Below are positions 10,279 to 24,200 of a DNA stretch of 64,000 nt, in pieces. The notes under the pieces are model-generated. The model saw only the letters and a list, made by a program, of their open reading frames with translations, did no database searches and was not told the DNA's origin. The stretch comes from Oscarella lobularis (Eukaryota > Porifera > Homoscleromorpha > Homosclerophorida > Oscarellidae). Positions within the stretch are counted from its first letter, which is position 1; each line of letters opens with the position of its first letter. The stretch covers positions 1,426,001 through 1,490,000 of the forward strand of contig NC_089194.1 of the NCBI RefSeq assembly GCF_947507565.1, given 5' to 3'. A program made the translations under genes and the position numbers.

Positions 10279-11821
10279 ATTTCCTTACCCGATTCAGCTG
10301 CTGTCGTTGGCATAGCAGTAGATCGCGTTCGATTCGCGCCTGCTCCGCTTCGCGAGCGAAATAGCCGGCCGAATAATCGACGAGGACCTCCATGGAACGC
10401 ACGCGATCAAGTAGGGCGACCAATTGGCGTTCCTGTCCCGGACAGCGGAATAGAAATGAGTGAGCGGTGTCGGATCTGTTGCGGTCGGGGACGTGCGATC
10501 GACTAATACATGCAAAGGGGGACGAACGATCGTCAGTTATGCATGTGTCGGAGAGCTAATCGGATTAGTCGCGAGTGGCGGAGCCCCTCCTGCGCGCGGG
10601 CAACCGCGCACCGGTCGCGCACCGTCATCCGATCGGGTTCATCCGCTTGGGGATGTCCACAGACGTCGTTTTTTTGTAAATACGTGGAAAAACTGACTGG
10701 ATTTGGCGTGTCCGGGTCGGTTTTTTGACTGATCGACCGCATTCAGGCAAACGTGGATGCGTAGGAGCAACCACACCGGTGCAGAGTCTGAGTCATAGTG
10801 ACTGGTTACAATTTGCGGTCTTCATCGCTTTCAGTCAGAGAAAAAGTGACCGAATTGATGCGGATATCGTTTTCAGCTGACTGAAATATAGACCGGGTTT
10901 CTGACTGATTGACCGCTATTCAGTCAGGTCAAAATACATCAGCATGGGGAATGACCTTTCCCGCCAAATTACTGCTACTCGCACAGTTGGGGTTAACCGC
11001 TATTTCCAGTCAGCTGAAACCCCCCTACCGCTACGGAACCAGGTTATTGGGGCGCGATACTATTTAGGGAATAGACGAGGCACGTGCCCAGCACACGCAG
11101 GTGCATCCAAGGCCATAGCAAACACGGGGGCTCGCGGGCATCTCAGCTGAGGGGCCCCCACGCACAACCGGGTCCGGTGCACAAACGAACCACAAAACAC
11201 ATGTAGCGGCTGGCGGATCGAGAGACCCGTCAGGTGTTCTCGAGCCACCACGTGACCCTGCCATATTGGGCTTCACCAAACGAAAATTCGATACATTTCG
11301 CGCGAGGCGCGAACCGCATTTTTTACATAGATAAATGGTTCGAGTAGCGTTCCAAGTAGTTTACATGCGTCTCAGATCGACTCAACGTCAACAAGAGCGC
11401 AGGTGCACGCAACCGCGCCCCCGCACAACCACACACGCGGCAGAAAGAGTTCCCTATACCGATTAACCATGCAAATGCGCTAAGGACCCTCTAAAAGCCT
11501 TCGGTCCCAATATGGACGGCATTTCCTACGATCTAATCAATGCCCAATTCCGCGCTCATTGGCTTCATTACCACAACAACTCGAACGAAAATCAAAGGGC
11601 AAAGCGACTCGCCTCCGGGGAGGAAGCGACGCGGCCGTAAAAAGAAGGACGTGAAGTAGGGGGGAGGAGGGGGGGTTGACCCTCGTACTAACTTCCTCCC
11701 TAGCGACGCTCTATACGACGACTAAACCCCATTATGGGGAGCCCCCCTGACTCAAGGTTTCTATTTTCACCGCAGAATACAAACAGCCTCTAACCCTGTG
11801 CGTTCTTTTCGCGGAACGCGA

Positions 11822-12205
11822 CTAAGTGCCTATCGCAAACTTCCTTCGCGCGCGACGTACGGGGGTTTCTCCTCCTTTTTCCCGCGCTCTTACCGTTTCG
11901 CGCGTTCGCGTTTCGATGCGTTGAGCGTAGGAGGGAAGTGCTATTAGTCGGCGGCGGCGGCGGTTCTCCGTTTCGGACAGGATGTCGCGTGGCTCCGCCT
12001 CGTCGTCGGCCGACCAATCATCGTCTTCCGGGAACGACGTCCCGGAGGCACTGGAGTCGGTCCCGGACTTCGAAACACGCCCCCGTTCGAAATCGTTTTT
12101 CGACGTGTCGTCGTCGCTTAGAATGGCGACGGGACTACGCCAGTAGGCGAAGTCGGTATACTGAGAGTTCGATTCGGGCTCTGGCGTCGCGTTTTGGCGA
12201 TTCAT
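11822..12205 (-). CDS. Hypothetical charged protein, possibly a single or terminal exon
   Basis: An open frame of about 127 codons from the ATG at 12205. It has an acidic Ser/Asp-rich centre (SDDDTSKNDFERG, EDDDWSADDEAEP) followed by an Arg-rich tail (ENRRRRRLIALPSYAQR). The frame stays open upstream of the ATG to about 12274, so it could be the last exon of a longer gene, but no upstream exon could be recognised. It diverges from the PAK gene that starts at 12702. The composition looks more like a disordered coding region than random GC-rich sequence. No family was recognised and no function is proposed. Confidence 0.3.
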   Translation of the reverse strand: MNRQNATPEPESNSQYTDFAYWRSPVAILSDDDTSKNDFERGRVSKSGTDSSASGTSFPEDDDWSADDEAEPRDILSETENRRRRRLIALPSYAQRIETRTRETVRAREKGGETPVRRARRKFAIGT

Positions 12206-12680
12206 CGACGTTTTCCACACGATCGGATGTCGAGGAGTCTTTAGTCGATGATAGGGCGGCGTGCGAGCCGACAATTACGACGTAAACGCTTCCAAATTCT
12301 CCGCCAAAAGACGAACTAGGCTCTCGCGTCTGCGCAATGCGCAACGAAGCTGCAAATGCGACGAAAATCGATAGCCCGGATTCCTGCAGGAAAAACGAAA
12401 TGTACATTTCCTCGCGCACGCGACCTCATTCGCGGTCACGTGAACAATTTTAATTAATTAGTCATCGCACGCCCCCGACGTGCTCGACATTCTTCAATAT
12501 TCTATCAGTATTTATTAGTGTATACAGCAGAAATAAAAGTGTTTCCATTTTTCGCCCCAAAAGCCGCAACTTGTTTAGGCAAAATAATTAGCACCATCTT
12601 GGCGACGAGATGCATGCATATTGCACGATACCCAACCTCCCTCGAGGCGGAGTTCCCACGAAACCCCCCTCTTCCCCTAA

Positions 12681-15096
<2,416 letters not shown>

Positions 15097-15984
15097 GATG
15101 TAAACCTCTTTAGAAAGACATTCTTTTTTATTAATTAAACAGATTTTTTTCGTTACGGATCCTTTTTTTCTTTTTTTTGGTTTCCCTTTGCTACACAAAT
15201 TTACTTTTGATTTGGCTGTGTCATTAAGTGGGATGCTACGTTAGGAAAGGACATCCTTATTCATTCTGTGGCTAGCTAGCGTCAATGCAAATCGGGGGAG
15301 GAGCATTTCTGGGAATCAGCGGAAAAAAGAAGTCTTGGAACTGTACTGTACACATAATGCAAAAAGTCAAATCAACATACTACGCTCAGCCGTTTCCGCT
15401 TGCAAGTGGAAGTGGCCGGGGACAGGATAGTTAGAACAATGTTGGCTTTCTTCTAATGCAAAAACATGGGCTTGCCTTTTGGAACTGAAAGTCAAATGAT
15501 AACCCCATGCTGTGTGCTCTTTCTTCTCTATACAATGATGCCATTACTTTAATCAATACGTTTAAATTTGCGGTTTGGCTACGCATAGAAGATCGTTACA
15601 TTAGACTAAAGGCACGTGAGAACTCGCGGATGAAGGTAAACACTAGAGGATGCTATGGTGTTGTTACTTGCATGAGTCAAGGAAGACTTTCTATGACGAC
15701 CACAGTCTCATTTTGCAACCTCTTTCATTGGATTTTAAATGTAAGAAAAAGATAACCCGAGAACAGGAACTAAACGTGGTGCTTTCTATCGACTCGGGAA
15801 AATGGGCACGTAACGAGTACGCTTTAGCTCGTGAATGCCTCGCTACCACTCTCCAACTTACTTCAAACCGTAGAGGACGATGCAGTGCGAACGCACGGTT
15901 AGAAAACGAAGAAACTCATTGTACGAATACGGGAGTGCAGACGAACAAGGCTGCGCTTGCGTACAAGTACTGGCTCACCTCGTG
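15097..15984. other. Intergenic region between PAK and RPS29
   Basis: Contains the PAK 3' flank and the upstream region of the ribosomal protein gene. Open frames here are short, with no recognisable domain. Nothing else was seen. Confidence 0.6.
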
Positions 15985-16010
15985 CTTCTCGTTCTTTTCT
16001 CTCGTCGCCT
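15985..16010 (+). promoter_or_regulatory. Candidate 5'TOP tract of the RPS29 transcript
   Basis: A pyrimidine-rich stretch (CTTCTCGTTCTTTTCTCTC) ending about 15 bp before the RPS29 start codon. Animal ribosomal-protein mRNAs usually start with C followed by pyrimidines, giving growth-dependent translation. The position and composition fit, but the transcription start was not observed. Confidence 0.35.
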
Positions 16011-16025
16011 GTTGATAGAAATCCA

Positions 16026-16584
16026 ATGGGACATCAAAATATATGGTTCAGTCATCCACGCCGGTACGGTCCCGGCTCGCGATCATGGTAAGTCGTCGAT
16101 TTGGGGACAACGGGACCCCGTTTTCGCGACGCGGCTAACAGCGAAAGCGATTCGCGAACACAGTAGTGCCTATAAACCGTAGTCAATGTACTTCGCGACA
16201 CGTGTTCTTTGGGGGGGCCCCTTTACGGTTCGTACCTCGCTGGGCAAATCGGCCTCTGCAGGCTTCGCGGCTTGCTTTCGTGAGGTCCGAGTGATTCACG
16301 CGAGGTTAAATCGACTCATGCGACCCAGTTTAATCTCAGGCAAGACGATTCTTGTCTGTTTCATGCCCTGGGAACACGCGTTTACGAATATCGAACCGCG
16401 TGGCGCTAATCTCGCACTCTTGCCCAGCCGCGTCTGCGCGAATCACCACGGCGTGATGCGAAAGTACGGTCTCATGGTCTGCCGACGCTGTTTTCGTGAA
16501 TACGCCAAAGATATCGGTTTTCTCAAGGTAGGCGTGGTCACTCGCTTATTATCTAATATATGTATCTTGTTCTAGCTTCGATGA
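16026..16584 (+). CDS. Small ribosomal subunit protein uS14 (RPS29)
   Basis: A zinc-binding protein of the 40S ribosomal head. Three exons: 16026-16087 ([20 protein letters not shown]), 16428-16527 ([20 protein letters not shown] then [13 protein letters not shown]) and 16576-16584 (LR, stop). The first junction splits the Cys codon TG|C and restores the zinc motif CxxC...CxxC. The product is 56 residues, as expected for the family. The last residues LR replace the usual LD. The gene is easily missed because its exons are tiny. A polyadenylation signal follows at 16659. Confidence 0.97.
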
Positions 16585-16658
16585 AAATGGGCTGTAGTAT
16601 GAAAAATGACTGTTTTTGTGTATGTGTCTTGTTTGTGCAGTTAGACTAACGTTGTCTA

Positions 16659-16664
16659 AATAAA
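16659..16664 (+). promoter_or_regulatory. Polyadenylation signal AATAAA of RPS29
   Basis: A canonical AATAAA 75 bp after the RPS29 stop codon. Confidence 0.7.
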
Positions 16665-16914
16665 GCTGATCAAGACTAATGACCGTTTTACGCGTGTAAT
16701 AATTTTATGACGTCATCAGCACGTGATATTGGCTGCCCCATGCGTTATCTACCTCCACCAGAGAGGTTTAAGATACCAGAGCCCTATAATATATATTATA
16801 TATGTATTATAGGGCTCTACAGTATATATGAGGACTCGAGCGTTTCCCAAATTTCATACAGCTGGGTGAATTTTTTTTCAATCTCAAACCCCTGACTTAC
16901 TCCCAAGTCCGTCT

Positions 16915-19900
16915 CTAGTAGAGCTTCATCCCCACGACTCGTTCCACGTGCGTCCATCGATCGAGCGGCGATCGACTCCCAACTCTCCCCTCGCCTCTCA
17001 GCATCTCGTCCACGCGCATCATCCGCTGGACGTCCGCGCGACGTCGCCCCGTAAACGCGGCCTCCACTTCGCTTAACGCCGTGCCGGGCAGGGCATCGAT
17101 CTCCCCCGCGGGCGTCGAACCGACGCGCTGGTCCACCTGGCGAGCGAGACAGTGACTCGCCCTTTCATATCTCACGCACACGCGGGCCCCGTCGACGCTC
17201 ATACGAGCAATCCGATGCACGTCGTCGATGGTCACTCCTTCGGTCCCAGTCAAAACCGTTCCCCGAGCCCCCGTGTATTGATTCGAACAGTCGGCGCCCT
17301 TCGCCTGCCAATCGGACCACAATTTATCGAGGAACGAATGAAGGAGAAAGAATTCGGGCGCATTGGCCGACGACTCTCCCCTCATCGTTCCATTGACGCC
17401 CAAGTGCACGGGACTGTGCAGGGGACCGGCGAGGGCGGCGTCGACGTCTCGAATAGCGCCCGCCGAACAACGTATTCCCATGAATCGATCGATGGACGGT
17501 TTGCACGGTAAATCGCGACTTTGAAACGCGCGCCTCAGCGCCGACGTTTTCGCCGACGGCGTGAGTCGCCATCTCGGATAGGCGAAGGGTCCGCTCGTGA
17601 CGTTGTAGTCGGAAGCGCCGCGTCCGTCGCCGCCCAACGAGCGTCCGTTGTTCGCCCACATGTCGTCGATGCAGCTGACTAGCGGTTGCCATGGCGACCG
17701 ACATACGTACGAATAATCCCAATAGGGAATCGTCACGCGCGGGTCGACGCAGCGAAGGAGATTTTCGATCGAGAGAACGAACCATCGATGCCACGGGAGA
17801 AATTGCGCGACGCCGTGAATTCCGTTGCGAAATTCTCGCTCGTGAATTCGCACGAGACGATTGTAGATCGTCTTGTGCGGAGATCGGGTCGAAATGCGTT
17901 TGAAGGCGTTGACGAATCGAACGCGTTCTTGCGACGTCATTGAGAGGAAGTCTTTTCGAATGCGACACTGGCCCGGTTGATTGTCTATCGTGCACGAAGC
18001 CGAGACTGTACCAAAAAAAGAGTATTATGAATGCAACGCATATAGACTGAATTGAATGTTTACCTCTGCGACACGATCGTCTATCTGTACCCAGACTAAA
18101 TCCTGTATTGCACGCACAGGTAAATGTAGCTCCGTTCGGAGTGCATCTGTGAGCACAGCCGGCTTGATCGCATGGATTCGCTACTAATCAACATTAAGAA
18201 ACGATGCAAAATCCCTTGCCTCTCTATTTACCTCTACTGCACGACTTTTTATCTGCTCCCAGTCTGAACCCCGCATTGCACGCACACGTAAAGCCGACTC
18301 CACTGGAACTGCATCTGTGAGCGCAGCCAGCTTCGTCACACGGATCCACTAATAAAACGTTTTACTCGATGTAATTTTGCGTGGATATTTCTCGTGCTTA
18401 TGGTACGTTACCTCTATGGCACGATCTTCGGTCTGCGCCCAACGTGAATCCCCTGTTGCAGGAACAGACGAAAGACGTTCCTGTAACGGTGCACCTGTGG
18501 GCGCATTTAGCTTGAAGACACGGACTGACTGTAAATGAAGTTAATTGTAGGCTGTTTATTAATACTCGGCGTTTCTCAGAGTCTACCTCTACTGCATGAC
18601 TTTCTGTCTGCGCCCAATTGGAATCCTCCGTGGCACAAGCACACAAATGTGCTCCCACGGACAATACATCGATGAGCACAGCCGGATTGATGACAAGGAT
18701 TTACTAAATACATAGTTTTATAATCGTTTCTTAGTTCGAGAAACCTGGTATACTTCTGTCGCAGGACTTTCTATCAGCTCCTAATCTGAATCCGCTGTGG
18801 CAGGCACAGGAGAACGAGCTGCCTCGAACGATGCATCGGTGAGCGCAGCCCGCTCGATGGCACGGATTTACTGATATAAAAATGTTATTAGACACTAGAA
18901 TTGTGACGTATGTTTGTTTACCTCTGCTGCATGATTTCCTATCTGTTCCCAGTCTAAATCCCGCGTTACACGCACACGTAAATGTAGCTCCGTTGGAAAT
19001 ACATCTATGTGCACAACCAGCTTGGTCGCACGGATTTACTGTTCCTTTTTTTAAGGTTATTAGTTATGCTAAAAGCGATCTCTGAGACTTCACCTCTACT
19101 GCACGATTTTTTATCTGCACGTAAAGCGAAACCTTGATTGCACGCGCAAGTGGCGATAAATCCATTTGCAATGCAGCGATGAGAACAGCCAGCTTGATCG
19201 CACGGGTCGACTGCAAGAGAAAAGAAGGAAGATGTATAGGGAAGGACTATGAGAAGATATGTGCTAGCCTCACTTCTTTGGCATGATCTTCTGTCTGAGG
19301 CCAAAGAAAATCCTCTCTCGCAAGAACAAAGAAAGGAGGAGTCGCCGTTCCGAGTACACGTATGAGCGCAGTCAGATCGACGGCAGGGATCCAAAGGTTC
19401 GTCACCTAAGACACCAAAAAAATTAAAAGACTAAGTTATTAATCTCTAAAACTCACTTGCACATGTTGGTCCACGTGGCAGAGCGCCTAAAAGCTCGGCG
19501 AGTCGCGAGAACTCGTTAAACGCTTCCAATCGAAAGACGTTCCGATTGACGGCGACGCCTCGAACGTAGTCGATGTTCTGCGTCGCGACGGCGTTGAGTT
19601 CGCTACCGTTTACGCTGGGCGTCACTCCAAACGTGAATATCGTCGACTCCGTCTCCCGTTCGAGTCGTCGTGCAAGAGAAACGGGATTTCGAGGTCCGTT
19701 CGATTTTCCATCGGTCAATATAAAAACGACCTTCTTACAGTTGCAATCCCTGTTGCAGCATTTTCCGTCTCGCTTTTTCTGCATCGTTTTGTGCACGAAA
19801 TCGATCGCCGAGTCCAAGTGAGTGAATCCTTTTGTGTATCGAATTCGTCCGATTGCTTCGTAGAGGCCGGCGCCGCACTGATATTTTTCGCACGGAATTT

Positions 19901-20852
19901 CGTGCGTCACGTCGCTGGCGTACGTCACCGCGGACACTTTGAGAAGCGGCGTTCGCGCGCACAAGCTCTTGACGAGAACTTTGAGAAAGTTGAGCATTCG
20001 TTCGAAGTGCTGAAAGCCTATGCTTCCGGATCGATCGATGAGAAGATGAAGGCAAATCGACGCGCACTGATACGAGCCTATTTGACCAGATCGTCCGCCG
20101 ACTATTCTCTTTCCTTCAGCTAGGCTGAGAAACGAGCTTTTGAGAGAACGAGACAACTTCACGGGTTTTTGAAAATCTGCACACAACACAAGTGAATGTC
20201 GTCAGAAAGTCGAAGATAAATTTACCAAAGACGGGATTGACGCATTTATTTGCGCAGCACTTCATATACCCAGGGCACGAGTCGTCGTGACCCGTTCCTA
20301 TGCATCGCTTTGCGCTCTGCAATGACGTATCCAGCGGACATTTTCCGACTTTTACACCGCAGTCACTTGAACCCAATTCTAAAACAAAAACAGACAGACT
20401 ATGGTATGCGAAATTTCTGAAGGATCTGTCTATGCTTCCTCGCTGCCCCCTGGTTCTTTTCACGTACCCACGGCAACGTAGTCAGCGATGAAACGTCCGC
20501 TGATTGAATCAGTCCTAAATTCTATTTGCATGGCTCCGACGCAGGACGTTCGGGTTGCGTCGCGTAGCTCGCTCCCGCAATAGGGTCGACTCCACGACGC
20601 GCCGTCGTCGAGCGATAGGCGAACGTAGTGGCGACGGCAGTCGGAGGAGAGTGCGAAAAGACGAAAGTGAAGACGAACAGCGCGTCCCACGACGCGAGGT
20701 TTGATTATGTAGCGACAGAAGGCCTTGGACTGTAAGCTGATGATTGTTCCTTTCTTCTTGTTGTATTGGCCGCAGATGCGAGTTGTCGAGCTGGCGAGAG
20801 CGACGCATGAAAGTGCGATAAGTAGAGCTACTTGGAGATGCCTTCTTGCCAT
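16915..20852 (-). CDS. Secreted multidomain tyrosinase (CUB-WAP-vWA-8xEGF-tyrosinase)
   Basis: The ATG at 20852 starts a signal peptide (LQVALLIALSCVALAS). Next come a CUB-like domain (about 20790-20470: ICGQYNKKKG, RPYCGSEL, FIADY), a WAP-like four-disulfide core (about 20370-20230: KVGKCPLD, SCPGYMKCCANKC) and a vWA domain (20110-19460) with the MIDAS motif DRSGS and ILTDGKS. Eight EGF-like modules follow, each in its own exon with phase 1 borders, between about 19400 and 18062. They are matrilin-like (CAHRC...FxCxCxxGFxLGxDxxSC). The last exon (about 18006-16915) is a type 3 copper tyrosinase/hemocyanin domain. It shows the CuA features IHGVAQFLPWHRWF and IPYWDYS, and the CuB features LHSPVHLGVNG and LLHSFLDKLWSDWQ. 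The likely role is oxidation of phenols or tyrosine in the extracellular matrix, with vWA/EGF modules for anchoring. Joining all exons in one gene rests on continuous phase and orientation. Confidence 0.85.
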
Positions 20853-21287
20853 GGCAGATTGCACGAATGAACACAGGTGTCCGGGAGTTGGCCAATGTTA
20901 ATTGTGCGAGTATCTAATTTTCGAACTTTGATTCGTTTTCGCGTAGAGGCGCGGCTAGAAAACGTCCACGTGAGGCGGATGTGAGCTATTGCGAGCCGAT
21001 TCGACGGCGGATTGCTTCGCAGGCGACGGATGCGCGAAGCAAAACAAGAGGGGCCCGGCCCGGGAGCCCCCTCATCTCTGCATAGAGGCTCCGATTTGCA
21101 AACGCAGACGTGCAGAGCTCCACATTGACCGTTCCATTGCTTGGGCGATCTCAGCGAAGCAGTACAGTGCAAGGCGTCACGTCGCGCACGTGCCTACTGC
21201 GTCACCAGTTGCGTCATGAGACCCACAATAAACTGCCTAACTAACCAAACTTATTATTTCTCTCTAAAATTAAAAAGATGTACCGGT
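20853..21287. other. Intergenic region between tyrosinase and KIF26 genes
   Basis: Holds the tyrosinase promoter side and the KIF26 3' flank. It includes a GC-rich palindromic core near 21050 (GGGGCCCGGCCCGGGAGCCCC). No gene was seen. Confidence 0.5.
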
Positions 21288-24200
21288 TTATACTAAAGTG
21301 AGCGAATTTTTAGAAGAACGCGGCTTTGGCTTTATTGGATGCAGACGAGCTTCACGAACAGCCAGAGACTCAGCAAATGGATCCTCGTCAATCTAATAGA
21401 ACAGCTACATGACCACACAAATACATGAAATTATTAGCTCTTTCTCACATTGTGCGCGGGATTTGAAACTCCTTTAGAACCGCTTGACTTTCTTTTAAAG
21501 ATCTTCCTTAGCAAACGAGCTAAAAAGATTATTAATTAAAACCTGTTTCTATCATCGCTTCTGACGACGTTTCTACCTGGCCACGATCCTTTCTTCTTCT
21601 TCAATTTCTTGTTCTTCACTCCCAATGCATCCACCCCTATCTCCTTCTCCGCGTCCTCCACTTCCTCTCCTCCGCCATTGGAGACCCTGATTACCTCCGA
21701 AGCAGGTCGTCGTCGATTCCTCTTCCCTTTAACTCGTCCCCTCGGCGATTTCCTCAAAAGCTGCGTTGACGACCGCCACGTGTGATCGCTCTCCGCCGTC
21801 GACTCGCACACCGAAGACGCTCTCGATTTGACCCACGACGACCCGCGGCCACTGCCCCGTTCTTTCCCCAATGCCGCCGGCATAGATCGTTGCTGTACAA
21901 GCGAACGCGGCCGTTCCAATTGCGTCATCGTCGCAGATCGCCTTCGCGCAGGCGGCGGCGGCGGCGGTTCCTGTGGCGGAGGCGGCGGGCGTTTTTTCAC
22001 TGGGGAGCGCGGTGGCGGTGGTGGAGCTGATTGCGGCGGTGGCGGGGGTGCACTAGATTCAACGCGCGGAAGCGGCGGCGGAAAGGACTTGCCTACGGAA
22101 CGCATGGGACTCCCGTGTTCTCCATACCTCTCGTCCAACGTCTCGGGACTCAGATTATCAAACGTATAGGGACCGAAAGTTGGTTTGACCCGCTTCAAGG
22201 CGGCGGCGAGAAGCCTCGGCGGCGCGACGGCACTCGACGCCGTACCGACTTCGCTTTTGCAATGCTTGAACGACGACGTCCGCATTGGGAGAATGTCGCT
22301 ATTTCCGTTGCCGCCGCCGGAAGTCGCGGCGGCAGCGGCAACGACCATCGCCGCCGAATCGGCCGGCGATAGAGTAATAGGAGCGAAACCGCCGCCGGTG
22401 TCGAGAGCGAGAAGACGACCGAGAAGCGACGTCAATCGACCAACGCCGCCTCCGCCTCCGCCGCCGCCGCCGGGCGTGAGAAAATCGCTCGACGACGCTT
22501 GAAGTGGTCGCCAGCTTTGCAACGCCACGGACGGCGGTCGCGATTCCGCGCCGCCGCCGCCGTTGGCGGAATCTTGAAATCGTTCCGACGTCGTTCGCGG
22601 ACGATTTGCCGTCGCCGTCGCCGTGGGAAGTCGCAGGCTCGTCGTGTGGGAGCGCATCGAGGGAAACGGCGGCGGAACGGACGGGCTCTCCTTGAGAAGT
22701 TTCTCGATGTACGCCGTGAGCTCGCGTTCGTGACGCGGCGAAAGAAAGACGTCGTCCTCGTCGTCGTTGCCTTTCTTTTCCACCGAGGGGCCGTCTTGGA
22801 CGTACGCTTCAGCTCGATGTGCGTCGTCGTCGTCGTCGTCGTCGTCGTCACCCGGCGGCCCTTCTCCCTCCGTTTCCTTGCCGCCGCCTACGTAGATCGC
22901 CGTGTCGCCTGTTTCGACGGTCTCGTCGCCGGTTGCCTTGGCAACGAGGTTTTGCTCCTTTTCCTTGTCCGAATCGCTTGTCCATGAGGAGTCCGGTATG
23001 TCGGAGAGAAGAGGACGCGTTCGGAGATAGTCCGACTCGTCCGGTGATATGACGTCGCGCGACGGAGGAGGGCCGGCTATTTTTCCGTTGCCATTTCCGT
23101 CTGACGAACTATTCGTACCCGTGCTCAAATTGCGGTGACGGCGACCGCCGAGGGGACGCCAGCGATAGCGACGACGATGCGATTCTTCGGAGGACGATTC
23201 GCCGCCCGACGACGACGTTCCGGAGAACTGTTCAAGGAAGTCTAATTCTTATTGAAAAAGTGTTTTTATGTTTCGTACTCTGCTGCGTCGTTTTCTCATC
23301 TTGTGGATTCGCGATGAGAGTTGCACGACGGCGAGCGTGTCCTGGTAGTGTTGAGGAAGGCTCGATACGTGGACTATGATGTTTGTTCGGCACGATGGAT
23401 TGCCAAGGGATTCTTGAAGCAACTGAGTCAATTTGCTCTCCCTGTTTGTAGGGGGAAAGTTCATAGAGAAAACAATCCCTCGATCTGATCAACGCTTACT
23501 TGTGTGTAAGTCGCTTTTCGCCATTTGCGACGGCCATGAGAATATTTCCCAGGGATAGGAGAGACGTCACGGAAGTGCCGTCTTTCATTTTGGGGAAAAT
23601 TTGCGCTGACAATCCCGGAGGTTTTTCGCAGCTTGCCAAGTCAATCAAATACAGCCGAGAGCTCAATACAACAGCTAACAAGTTCAGATTCGGTTAAATT
23701 TCGCTACACTAATTTTTAAAAGATTACCTCGTCCGCTTGACTCTTTTACTTTCTGTCGCAGGTGCACCGTGAAGCAAAAGTGACTGAATTTAGCTAGAAT
23801 TTTCCTCTGTTCATCGTCCGAGTCAATGCCCTTGACTAAAGGGAAGAAACGCGCGCGTGCACGTGGCCTTAGTCTCTCGTTTAATTTTAATCAATCTCGC
23901 TCACTCTGTCGCGACGCGTGGAGGGCGCAATCCAAATAATAGGCCGCTCCCTCCGGTGAAATCACGTTTAGAAGCGTCTGATTCAAGTTCTGCGTATAGA
24001 CAGGTCTTTGTATAATAGCAATGACAAACTCGTGGGCGATGCTTCTTCTCTTCGTAATTAGTGTCTGGCAGTACTCTACAGCTACACGGTAGGTATGAAA
24101 ACGAGCCTTCGTTTCATTCCCTTCATTCTCTTGCATTAAATGGTCTCCCCAGTCAGAGTGTTTAGTTGTCTAAGTCGGTGTGTCTTTGCATTCCTTACCT

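Larger units (their letters stand above)
9198..11821. other. GC-rich non-coding region upstream of the formin
   Basis: No gene could be supported here. The first 1.2 kb is CpG-rich and probably holds the formin promoter. It includes imperfect copies of GCGCGTGAGAGGAGCCC near 9366-9415 and an alternating CG run near 10255-10278. Around 10720-10925 a segment with the core GACTGATCGACCGC recurs in diverged form (GACTGATTGACCGC), about 175 bp later, suggesting an old local duplication or a small transposon remnant. Open frames between 9260 and 11280 have skewed composition and no family resemblance. Confidence 0.5.

Noticed and set aside
11060-11280. Two overlapping minus-strand frames and a possible tRNA-like segment
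   Set aside because: No cloverleaf could be drawn, and the peptides have no recognisable pattern.
16186-16575. A 129-codon frame around RPS29 exon 2
   Set aside because: Only 16428-16527 matches uS14. The upstream part is intron sequence.
21782-22987. Plus-strand Arg/Gly-rich open frames
   Set aside because: Antisense shadows of the KIF26 disordered tail, whose minus frame is supported by flanking kinesin exons.
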